A DNA stretch of 15,123 bases, taken from NCBI GenBank assembly GCA_026770615.1, contig MU631337.1, positions 211,343 to 226,465 of the forward strand. The letters are read 5' to 3'. The stretch's first letter is position 1. The number at the start of each line of letters is the position of its first letter. Origin of the DNA: Pavlovales sp. CCMP2436 (lineage: Eukaryota; Haptophyta; Pavlovophyceae; Pavlovales). Shown here piece after piece: positions 7,986 to 14,351 of the stretch. The notes below the pieces were generated by a model, which did no database searches, was not told the origin of the DNA, and was given only the letters and a program-made list of their open reading frames with translations. The position numbers and the translations under genes are program-made.

Positions 7986-8270
7986 TTATGTAATCACACA
8001 CACATCAAAGGAAGCCTGAGAAAAGTCATTTTGGATTGAGCGGGATTCCTGCGCGCCGATCAGAAAGGAACTCGTCAACCCCGTCGAGAAGTCATATCTG
8101 TTCGCGGCGGGCTCGAGGGAGCGCATGGTGGAGGTGCCGAGGGAGAACGCGGTGGCGGCGGTGGCGGCGGCGGCTGAGGCGACAGCTGCACGGAGGGGGA
8201 TGGTGGCGGCCAGGTAGAGCCCGGGGGAGCCACTGGAGACCGCGCCGGCGGCCGGAAGGTGTATGCACAT
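7986..8270 (-). CDS. Putative 94-aa ORF or terminal exon, unknown, Ala-rich
   Basis: ATG at 8268-8270, TAA at 7986-7988. Third positions are strongly C/G-biased (GCC, ACC, CTC, TTC) over the first two thirds, which is why I prefer this strand to the overlapping plus-strand frames. The N-terminal half contains LYLAATIPLRAAVASAAAAT, hydrophobic enough for one membrane helix or a signal anchor. The C-terminal half is polar with Ser, Asn and Gln. A CAG at about codon 12 in a pyrimidine-containing context could instead make this a last exon starting at about 8235. No family recognised. Confidence 0.35.
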   Translation of the reverse strand: MCIHLPAAGAVSSGSPGLYLAATIPLRAAVASAAAATAATAFSLGTSTMRSLEPAANRYDFSTGLTSSFLIGAQESRSIQNDFSQASFDVCVIT

Positions 8271-8660
8271 TTCCCCATCGGGCTACGGGAATGGCACACC
8301 GGGGGATTTTGGAGGCGGGCGCGGCGGCGCCGGCGGACGCGGGGGCGGCGCTTGCGGCCTCGGGGGAGGCTCAGCAGGTCCAGGGGAAGGGTCGGAGGAG
8401 CGGGCGCGCCCCGCGAGTCGCTGGGCGCCCGCCAAGGGCGGATCGCGAAATCGACCAAAGAGGTAAGGGTACGTACCCTTAGGCAAAAGCGTGTTTTTAT
8501 GAGGCGGGTTTGCGCGGGCGGAGGGGCGGCGCGGGGGTGCGGCGAGGGCCGGGGTGGCTTTGGGAGATCTTGGGGCGTCGACCGCGGCCGCGGCGGGCTC
8601 GGGGGCGCGCGGTGGAAACACGGAAGGGGCCGCGGCGCGAAAACAGGAATAGGCCCATGG
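8271..8660. other. GC-rich island, strand and exon structure unresolved
   Basis: Frames are open on both strands. The plus frame from ATG 8291 (MAHRGILEAGAAAPADAG) has high GC3 and runs into a good donor, AAAGAG/GTAAGG at 8463/8464. The minus frame is a long Pro/Ala/Arg-rich ORF. Neither resembles a family I know. The donor coincides with an 18-bp palindrome. Confidence 0.25.
8464..8481. repeat. Perfect 18-bp palindrome
   Basis: TAAGGGTACGTACCCTTA is its own reverse complement. It overlaps a possible plus-strand splice donor. It could be a dimeric protein-binding site; nothing more can be said. Confidence 0.75.
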
Positions 8661-9217
8661 GCTACTAGAATCTAGCACACGCTATGGTTAGGGGTTACCA
8701 GCAATAGCACACGCTGGATTTTACGGAATGGACCAACCTGACAGAGTACGGAAGGGGTAGACTGGGGTAGACTGGGGTAGACGCTGGCTAAAGGGGTCGC
8801 ATTTGATAGAGCAGACTGCTTTGATCAAAGGTGAGCACCGCAGGTCGAGAATCATATAATGGCGTACATCGGCACGAGCGGTGGCGCCCAAGCCAGCGCA
8901 GCCGACTAAGGCACGCAGCAGGCAATGGGCGACGCAGCGCTCAGACCAGCACACCATTCAGAACAGTCAGACACCAGCTTGAATCCCTATCATAAATATA
9001 ATGGCGTACGTGCATCTCGCTAGACGTGGTGGGCGAAGGCGGGGGGCTTGGTGGACTTGAGTGGTCTTGAGTGGCATTGAAAGAGTCTTGAAAGAGTCTT
9101 GAAAGGGTCTTGATTGTGTTCTTTTGTACATTTTGGGTAATATTTTGGGTAATATTTTTGGAAGATTGATGCACCCTACGACTCGTACGTGAGAAGGCCG
9201 TTCTGTGCAATCAGGAT
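8661..9217. other. Spacer with several short tandem repeats
   Basis: Contains AGCACACGCT twice (about 8674 and 8706), GGGGTAGACT three times (8754-8784), TATAATGGCGTAC twice (about 8856 and 8998), a 16-bp GTCTTGAAAGA-type array (about 9063-9115) and TTTTGGGTAATA twice (about 9131). An 80-90-codon minus frame here is repeat-derived and has no ATG start. This spacer separates the capsid gene from the island to its left and may contain the left end of the viral element. Confidence 0.5.
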
Positions 9218-10420
9218 CTACTCGTGTTGTACGTAAACGTCAGCGAACAGAGCAGGATTATCGGCGGCGATCTTAGACTCGAACACGACGTGCATGAGCT
9301 GGGTTAAGATTCCGTCAGACAAAGAATCGCTCAGCGGGAAAGCCTGCATAGATAGACCAATTGCATACCCATCGCCGATGTACTGGGCCGCCGACACACA
9401 CGAGCGCGCCGCCGCATCCGATATGCCTCCGCCGAACGCCCGAGCAAGCTCGAAACGCGCCTCCGCTGCAGAATTGGTACAGTCGATAGGACCCTGTGGC
9501 ACCACCATGCTCCCCAATCGAAACCTATAGTCAATCATTCCTGCCTTGGTGCGCTGGGTAACCTGCTTGCAATTGTATGGGGTGGCCACCGATGACTCTC
9601 GAAGTATAATGAATATTTGGCACACCGACGAAACTCGCACTGGAATCTGCATGCTGATAAAGCCTGAATTTGCGGATACTGTCGAGCGGAAATGGCTGAA
9701 ATCGAAGGTTGGCATCGTGACGACGCCGCCTAGCATGTCCATCATGGCCCTTTCAACGCCTCCCTCGATTCTCACTTCCAAGACGTGTGCTTGATGTTGC
9801 TGATCGTACAACCGGTCGTAGGTCCCCCATTCAACCTGGGAAGCCCACTTGACTTCAAGCTTAATGGAGTCTCGGAGCTGACTCAAGGCTACACTCTTCA
9901 TAGCCAACGTTCCGATCGGGCACATGAGAGGCAACGCCACTGTAAGCGAGCTGTTAGCCGGGATGGTAGCTCCGGCGCAGCTGTAACATGCGTCAGTAAT
10001 CTGATTTATAGATGCAACTCCAGCCGGCGAGTAGTCTGCAATCCTCCGAACTGTGCCCGAGCTTCGGAGGCTGTCCAAATCAGTCGTAAAATCCTGGACC
10101 AAGCTGAAAAGCGCTCCGTACTCCTGAATTGATGAGAGGTGCTGACTGCCAAAGTACAGCTCCAGCGAGGCTATACAGGCCTGGGGCCCAATGTCGAGTA
10201 CCATAGGCGATGCATTATGGTTGTTTATCGTGTAGCTCAAAATAGTTTGCGTGGCGTCGAGGTGGAGACCCGGTGTACCGCACGGAATCTGGAACTCTGA
10301 TTTTTGACCACCTGTCACGGGGGCGCCTCCGCCCGTAGAAGTCAGGTAGTGCCTGATCATTTCGGCGGGAGGAGCGATTGGACGTTGTTCGTAACGAAAC
10401 TGGTCGGGTAACGATTCCAT
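9218..10420 (-). CDS. Major-capsid-like protein, 400 aa, polinton-like virus type (probable double jelly roll)
   Basis: ATG at 10418-10420, TAG at 9218-9220, no breaks. The length matches compact double-jelly-roll capsid proteins such as the roughly 395-aa PRD1 type; many polinton-like virus capsids are longer. Strand-rich segments fill two halves: residues about 40-200, with a helix-like LFSLVQDFTTDLDSL and a strand-turn LDIGPQACIASLELYF, and about 235-400, with IPVRVSSVCQIFIILRE then YRFRLGSMVVPQGPI. From memory, capsid proteins of this group have an R-x-G-x-x-x-x-P-x-x-P-I turn followed by a helix (AEARFELARAFG). It would form the pseudo-hexameric trimers of an icosahedral shell. It is the last gene of a same-strand set preceded by a small Ala/Gly-rich protein and a penton-like remnant. 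The neighbour supports the call more than any single motif. Chance or another beta-rich protein is the alternative. Confidence 0.6.
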   Translation of the reverse strand: MESLPDQFRYEQRPIAPPAEMIRHYLTSTGGGAPVTGGQKSEFQIPCGTPGLHLDATQTILSYTINNHNASPMVLDIGPQACIASLELYFGSQHLSSIQEYGALFSLVQDFTTDLDSLRSSGTVRRIADYSPAGVASINQITDACYSCAGATIPANSSLTVALPLMCPIGTLAMKSVALSQLRDSIKLEVKWASQVEWGTYDRLYDQQHQAHVLEVRIEGGVERAMMDMLGGVVTMPTFDFSHFRSTVSANSGFISMQIPVRVSSVCQIFIILRESSVATPYNCKQVTQRTKAGMIDYRFRLGSMVVPQGPIDCTNSAAEARFELARAFGGGISDAAARSCVSAAQYIGDGYAIGLSMQAFPLSDSLSDGILTQLMHVVFESKIAADNPALFADVYVQHE

Positions 10421-10542
10421 TGAGTTTCGTTGTACAAGGGGTAAAATATTTTATTTCAGGAAACGTTTTAGTAAATGCGATCTCAGCCACTGCTCCTCGA
10501 ATTGGCCACGCGCTTAAATTGACTCGTCAAGCCACGCAGTTC

Positions 10543-10839
10543 TTAAGACTGCCCCACGCCAGCTGCGAAATTGCCCGCATGCCCGGCAAAACGAGAGGCC
10601 ACATCGAAAGCGTTTGTCGCATCGCGCCCCAAGCCAATGAGCTCGCCAGCTCCTGGGATGCGACCGAGCTCGCTGTTCTCTAGCGCGGTTAGGCCTGACC
10701 GAGCCGTCTTAGCCACCCGCGATGCTACCTCAGCAGCGATGTTTAAGAACGTCCCGCCCTCTCTACCGAATCTTTGAATTGCTGGAATTGCGCGCGAGTC
10801 GATGCGAGCAACTCGACCTAGAAATCGTCCAAACTGCAT
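10543..10839 (-). CDS. Small Ala/Gly-rich protein (98 aa) between penton and capsid genes, possible minor virion protein
   Basis: ATG at 10837-10839, TGA at 10543-10545. The N-terminus is basic and amphipathic (MQFGRFLGRVARIDSRAIPA). The centre alternates small and hydrophobic residues (FLNIAAEVASRVAKTARSG) and the end is Gly/Ala-rich. Such composition is typical of small membrane-active or internal virion proteins; adenovirus protein VI and the small structural genes of polintons are functional analogues I can name, but I see no motif proving homology. It starts about 27 bp after AATAAA on the minus strand (10866-10871), which separates it from the penton remnant, and ends 122 bp before the capsid start. 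It is intact. The spacing suggests one late gene cluster. Confidence 0.5.
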   Translation of the reverse strand: MQFGRFLGRVARIDSRAIPAIQRFGREGGTFLNIAAEVASRVAKTARSGLTALENSELGRIPGAGELIGLGRDATNAFDVASRFAGHAGNFAAGVGQS

Positions 10840-10865
10840 TTTTGACTGTGACTGTAACTCAGATA

Positions 10866-10871
10866 TTTATT
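10866..10871 (-). promoter_or_regulatory. AATAAA between penton remnant and small virion-like gene
   Basis: A canonical polyadenylation hexamer on the minus strand just downstream of the penton-like reading frame. Its position fits a 3' end for that gene, but processing is not shown by sequence alone. Confidence 0.35.
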
Positions 10872-10872
10872 T

Positions 10873-11582
10873 TGAGGCGGTAAAGACGCGTACGCAAGCA
10901 TGATGTCGAGCACGATAGAGAACCCCCATCCTTGAGTGTCATAGGGGAAGCTGGTACTCGTCAAGAATCTGGGTGCTGATAGTAGACAGGTTACGTCGTC
11001 GAGCATTCATGTACGGGGCCGAGTCGGTCTTATAAGTTTGGATATTACCGTAGGGACGTTCTGTGGGATGCACGCAAGCAAATTAGTACTGGACTACCCG
11101 ATGGTTTTAAGGCTGCCCTGCACGTCCAGCTCGAACGATTCGTAGGCAACAAGAATCGAACGGGCTCCCGAGAAGTCGAGCATGCGCGGTGTAGACGTCG
11201 AAACTCCCTGTGGAATGACCAAATTGTTGAACCGGTTGATACCAATCAGTTGCATTGATGTCGAGGCGGCCACTATCGAGATAGAGCTCGCCTGGTTGTG
11301 GGAAAACGTGAGCTTGTTGGTCGAGCTCAAGTAGGTTACCGAGAGACCGGCTGTCCCGAAGCCGGCGGTGGAATTAATAGCCGTTGCCAGGCTCTCGCCG
11401 CTGATGTAGTTTGCAACTGGAACCGCGACGACCGTTGTCTAGTCGCCAGGCCGCAGTAGCGTATTCGTGTTGTTTTTAGAGTCTACGTTGGGCTGGACGA
11501 TTGGAATGTTCGCCGACTCCAACCGGACGTACATACTTTCCTTCCTCGCAAGCGAGATGCCCGGTGATAGATCAAACTGCAC
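10873..11582 (-). pseudogene. Broken penton-like (single jelly roll) minor capsid gene
   Basis: One frame from 11582 reads FDLSPGISLARKESMYVRLE, then VANYISGESLATAIN, a TYLSSTNKLTFSHNQ strand pair, SMQLIGINRFNNLVI, a SGARSILVAYESFEL segment and LLACIP. The end reads YGNIQTYKTDS, ISTQILDEYQ and QGWGFSIVLDI. This order (a V-P-x-G-x-Y-x-x-x-x-L-A helix, the Y-x-S-x-T-N-K-L-T-F strands, a L-[LI]-G turn, an I-P-x-x-x-P-Y-G loop, and a final I-x-I-L-D-E strand) is what I know from penton proteins of virophages, polinton-like viruses and NCLDVs. Damage: TAG at 11439-11441 and 11094-11096, a frame change near 11061-11067 and a compensating one near 10940-10952, plus no ATG. A TAG lies four codons upstream of the first recognisable residue. 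Confidence 0.65.
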
Positions 11583-11601
11583 GATAGAGCACTATATATA
11601 A

Positions 11602-11768
11602 TTATAATTTATTCCGCTCGAGACCAGTCATCGTCGGTTAATAACGACGTCACTCTCGCGAGTGAATCCGCTGTGCCCGCAGGTACCTCCAGCTGCGCTT
11701 GTGCGCTGAAGGCCCATTACTGACAAAAAATTATATCGTTGAGTTGCCGAAGGTGTCAGAGTCCTCGC
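11602..11768. repeat. Diverged dispersed direct repeat, right copy (partner 6554-6706)
   Basis: Contains TTATAATTTATTCCGCTC, the hairpin CACTC-TCGC-GAGTG (11651-11664) followed by TGAATCCGC, a second hairpin around GCGC-TTGT-GCGC (11695-11706), and AAATTATATCGTTGAGTTGCC. It lies directly upstream of the penton remnant on the minus strand and downstream of the acidic ORF. It could be an insertion that cut off the penton start, a shared 3' region, or an RNA gene. Confidence 0.75.
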
Positions 11769-11787
11769 CAAAGTTGTCGTCACCGCG

Positions 11788-12123
11788 TCAGGCCCACCGG
11801 TTTCTTTTCCCGTCGTCGTCACCACTGCTGTTCTCATCACTCGATCTCGAGTGTTTGCCGGGTTTGCCTACCCAGTTCGCCAGTGGACTGATTACCCTGG
11901 TGATGAACTCTGGGATAGACTCGCTCGCGACTTGAAAGAGAACGTGCAGCGGCAGTGTCGGCAGCAAAACCTGCAGTGTCTGCGACAACAGCGAAACCTC
12001 GGCAGCGGGCGCGTCAGCGGGTGCGTCAGCGACAGGAGCCGCTGCCTCACCGGTTGCCGCGTCCGCCACGGGAGATAGCACCACCAGCTCCTCGATCCCC
12101 GCGTCAGCGGGCGCGTCAGCAAT
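11788..12123 (-). pseudogene. Acidic Ala-rich viral-cluster ORF (111 codons) with ATT where ATG is expected
   Basis: The minus frame opens after a TAG and begins with ATT (12121-12123) followed by ADAPADAGIEELVV. An ATG there would give a natural start, so a start-loss mutation is a simple reading, though a non-AUG start or a spliced exon is possible. The first third has repeated ADAPADAP units. The middle is hydrophobic and amphipathic (LLSQTLQVLLPTLPLHVLF, then ITRVISPLANWVG). The end is highly charged (SSDENSSGDDDGKRN). TGA stops it at 11788-11790, and the same frame continues 18 further codons to a TAA inside the dispersed repeat. No family recognised. Its same-strand position ahead of the penton remnant suggests a structural or membrane-active role, by context only. 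Confidence 0.4.
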
Positions 12124-12152
12124 GGACTATAGATTTATTTTTGCAAGTGTTG
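12124..12152. promoter_or_regulatory. Divergent intergenic region, possible shared promoter
   Basis: A short AT-rich gap (CTATAGATTTATTTTTGCAA) lies between the acidic minus-strand ORF and the plus-strand gene. With heads facing each other this close, a bidirectional promoter is likely. No specific factor site is recognised. Confidence 0.3.
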
Positions 12153-12638
12153 ATGGTGATGAATAAAAATTTGTGCTGCGTATATCTCAAAAGCCGCTTA
12201 TCGTATCATGGAAAAAGCATCATCGTCATCATCGCTTCTAAAAATGAGACTCTTACGAGCGGGAATGTAATTGAGGAGGCGGCAACGGTAACCGTCGAGG
12301 CGATTGGGGTCACCGCGAACCCCCCGGTCCAGGCGCCAACGCCAACGCCAACGCCAGCTCTCGAGCCAAACGCCAAGCGCCCTGTATCAGAGAAGCAACG
12401 CATGAACTACCTAGCGGCAAACAAGCGGCGCGTTCAAATCTTGGCCGAGGCCAAGGAGGTCCGCTTAGCAGCTGCCCTTGAGATTAAACGTCAAAGAAAA
12501 TCGATTGCCGAGTACGAGCTCGCAGTCAGGCTCGCCCACAAGTACGGGTTTGCTGCTGTACCTCCGCCACAGACAACGGAAACCTCGGTCGAGCCCAAGG
12601 AGGTCCACGCGCCCGCACCGCCCGCACCACCCGCGTAG
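12153..12638 (+). CDS. Lys/Arg/Ala-rich helical protein with Pro-rich ends (161 aa), viral cluster, unknown
   Basis: ATG at 12153 to TAG at 12636-12638. The convincing part starts at about residue 35. It has ETLTSGNVIEEAATVTVEA, then a (TP)n stretch encoded by GCCAAC hexamers, and a helical block SEKQRMNYLAANKRRVQILA followed by AEAKEVRLAAALEIKRQRKS. The end is Pro/Ala-rich (HAPAPPAPPA). The helical block is basic and could bind nucleic acid or form a coiled coil. The start is uncertain: an out-of-frame ATG at 12208 gives MEKASSSSSLLK and would join the same frame after a one-base change in the AAAAA run at about 12240. That reads more naturally than the Cys/Ile-rich N-terminus from 12153. 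No family is recognised. The AATAAA at 12711 lies downstream. Confidence 0.5.
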   Translation: MVMNKNLCCVYLKSRLSYHGKSIIVIIASKNETLTSGNVIEEAATVTVEAIGVTANPPVQAPTPTPTPALEPNAKRPVSEKQRMNYLAANKRRVQILAEAKEVRLAAALEIKRQRKSIAEYELAVRLAHKYGFAAVPPPQTTETSVEPKEVHAPAPPAPPA

Positions 12639-12710
12639 CCCTCGCCGCCCTCGCCTCCGCCAGCATTGAGGTATCAGATGCCCGTCAGACCAACGATTCG
12701 ATGTCTAAAA

Positions 12711-12716
12711 AATAAA
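12711..12716 (+). promoter_or_regulatory. AATAAA polyadenylation hexamer
   Basis: Lies 72 bp after the stop of the 12153-12638 gene and 55 bp before the next ATG, consistent with a 3' end between two plus-strand genes. Confidence 0.4.
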
Positions 12717-12771
12717 AGCCGGTAACCGTATTACACGACACCTGAGAAGTCGAGCGAAGAGGTAGTTGGTG

Positions 12772-12972
12772 ATGCCTCCACAGACCGAGTCCGTGGGATC
12801 ACCAATGAACGGGCCTACTTGCGCACTGTCGAACGGCCCCGCGTTGCGCGCAGCGACGTCAGCGCTTTTTTTCGGCTTCGTCCTGGCGTCAATCGTCGTC
12901 TACCACTTCTATCAGTCAGTTCCCCGGCTTCGGCGTAGCGCGTACAGGAGCCTGTGTCGGAGCGCTAAGTAG
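12772..12972 (+). CDS. Small single-span membrane protein (66 aa), viral cluster
   Basis: ATG at 12772-12774, TAG at 12970-12972. A polar N-terminus of about 28 residues (MPPQTESVGSPMNG) is followed by one hydrophobic helix at about 31-49 (SALFFGFVLASIVVYHFY) and a basic tail (RLRRSAYRSLCRS). The charge pattern predicts the tail on the cytosolic side. It follows the basic helical protein on the same strand and is the last ORF before the spacer. Small membrane proteins of this kind are common in polinton-like viruses and virophages and are usually unassigned. No family motif is visible. Two further ATGs (12772 and 12805 region) are in frame; the first is chosen for length. Confidence 0.45.
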   Translation: MPPQTESVGSPMNGPTCALSNGPALRAATSALFFGFVLASIVVYHFYQSVPRLRRSAYRSLCRSAK

Positions 12973-13271
12973 ATCAGCCTGACCTTAAGAACGTAAAAAC
13001 CGTCAACCAATGGAATGATTCCCTATATTCATATATATTATTACAGGCGGCGCTAATGCAGATTTGAACCAATGATTATTAAAAATAAACTTTTTTAAAG
13101 GCGCAAGCACGCCGGCACGGCTTGCTGTCACGGCCCCGGCTTTTTTTATGCTAAGAAGTCCTTACCTAACGGCTCTTTATTATAGAGCCTTACGCTGTAT
13201 AGTTTCTTTCTGGGCCAAAACATTTCTAATCATCAGGGCCGAGAGACACCTGGTTGAGGCGAGAAGGCGTG
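12973..13271. other. AT-rich spacer with two small hairpins
   Basis: Holds TATATATTATTA near 13030, GCAAGC...GCTTGC (about 13102-13124) and GGCTCT...AGAGCC (about 13171-13189). No gene is seen. The right edge of the viral cluster presumably lies here, but I find no terminal inverted repeat or target duplication. Confidence 0.45.
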
Positions 13272-14351
13272 CTACGCGGCGTCGGCCGGCGCCGCGCCGT
13301 GCTCGTCCGCGGCCGCCGCGGCCTCCTCCCGCGCCGCAGCGAAGATCTTGCAGCTCTGCTTGTGCACGGGCCACATGCGCCGGACGCACTCGGCGCCACA
13401 GAACTTAGCGGTGAGGCACTTGGCGCACGATTTGAGCTTCCGCATCTGGCCGCAGCCGACGCAGCATGCCATGACAACGTCGGGCTCGTGCGCGTACTTT
13501 CTGAGAAAAACGAGCGCCTTGTGACGGGTCTCCTCGTCTCCCGTCTGCTGCGCCGCCTGTGCGAGGAATCGAGCCGCCTCTCCCGGCGCGGCAGGCAGCG
13601 CCCTTCCCGCGGCCGCCTCCCGGAGAAGAAGCCTGCCCAGGTAGAGCTGGGAAAGCGCGCACCCCTGATCGGCTGCGAGGCGGTAATAGCGAGCAGCCTC
13701 GCCAACGTCCTGCGGCACGCCCCCCCTGCCAAGTTCGCAAAACACCCCGTAGTTGAGCTGGGCTGAAGCGCACCCCTGCTCGGCTGCGAGGTGGTAATAG
13801 CGAGCAGCCTCGCCAACGTCCTGCGGCACGCCCCTGCCATATTCGCAGGACTGCCCGTAGTTGAACTACGCAACAGCGAGACCCTGCTCAGTTGCAAGGC
13901 GGTAATAGCGAGCAGCTTTGGCGTCGTCCTGCGGCACGCCCACTCCCTCTTCGCAGCAAAACGCGTAGTTGAATTGACCGTTCGCGAGGCCCTGCTCGGC
14001 TGCGAGGCAGTAGAGGCGAGCAGCCTCGTCGTGGTCCAGCGGCACACCCCTCCCAATTTCGAAGCAATGCCCGAGGACGTTCTGCGCGCCCGCGTGCCCC
14101 TTGTTGGCAGCACGGCGGAAGAGCGGATCGGCCTCGCGATCGTCCTGCGGCACGCCCGTTCCATTGCGATAGCAAATCCCATAGTTGTACTGCGCGTCCA
14201 AGTGGCCCTGGTCGGCGGCGCGACGGAAGAGGGCAGCAGCCTCGGCGTAGTCCTGCGGCATGTTCTGCCCGTGGTAGTGGCTGTTTGCAAGGGTGTGCTG
14301 CGCTTCCGCGTCGCCCTGGTCGGCCATTCGGCGGAGCGCGATCACGTCCAT
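13272..14351 (-). pseudogene. Sel1-repeat protein with C-terminal MYND zinc finger, interrupted by one TAG
   Basis: From ATG at 14349-14351 the frame runs 359 codons to TAG at 13272-13274. It is broken only by TAG at 13866-13868, where the repeat pattern expects Gln (a CAG-to-TAG change). About seven Sel1-like repeats of 36-37 residues follow one another (unit like AARYYRLAADQG, AQ, NYG, G-x-G-V-P-Q-D). Near residues 305-345 a complete MYND finger appears: CVGCG, CAKC, FCGAEC and HKQSC, in the spacing C-x2-C, C-x2-C, C-x3-C, H-x3-C. Sel1 arrays form helical scaffolds and MYND fingers bind Pro-rich peptides, so an adaptor role is likely. Repeats five to seven are nearly identical in DNA, indicating recent duplication. 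A possible acceptor (TCTCTTGCAG, about 14393) could extend it upstream. The TAG may be a real disabling mutation, a polymorphism or an error. Confidence 0.8.
13655..13860 (-). repeat. Recent tandem duplication of Sel1 units
   Basis: CACCCCTGMTCGGCTGCGAG and GCGAGCAGCCTCGCCAACGT occur in consecutive 108-111-bp units with very few differences, inside the Sel1 gene. One copy has an extra codon (GGVP instead of GVP). Confidence 0.8.

Noticed and set aside
8941..9210. Minus-strand ORF just downstream of the capsid gene
   Set aside because: Starts with TTG, not ATG, and its first half is translation of short tandem repeats.
9218..10420. Plus-strand ORFs antisense to the capsid gene (for example 9546-9794 and 10378-10683)
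   Set aside because: They are shadows of the minus-strand coding frame and resemble no protein.
9100..13060. Terminal inverted repeats or target-site duplication bounding the viral cluster
   Set aside because: I compared the flanks by eye and found no matching ends, so the boundaries stay undefined.
13020..13090. tRNA T-arm-like GGTTCAAATC on the minus strand near 13065
   Set aside because: The flanking bases do not form the 5-bp T stem, and no acceptor or anticodon arm can be placed.
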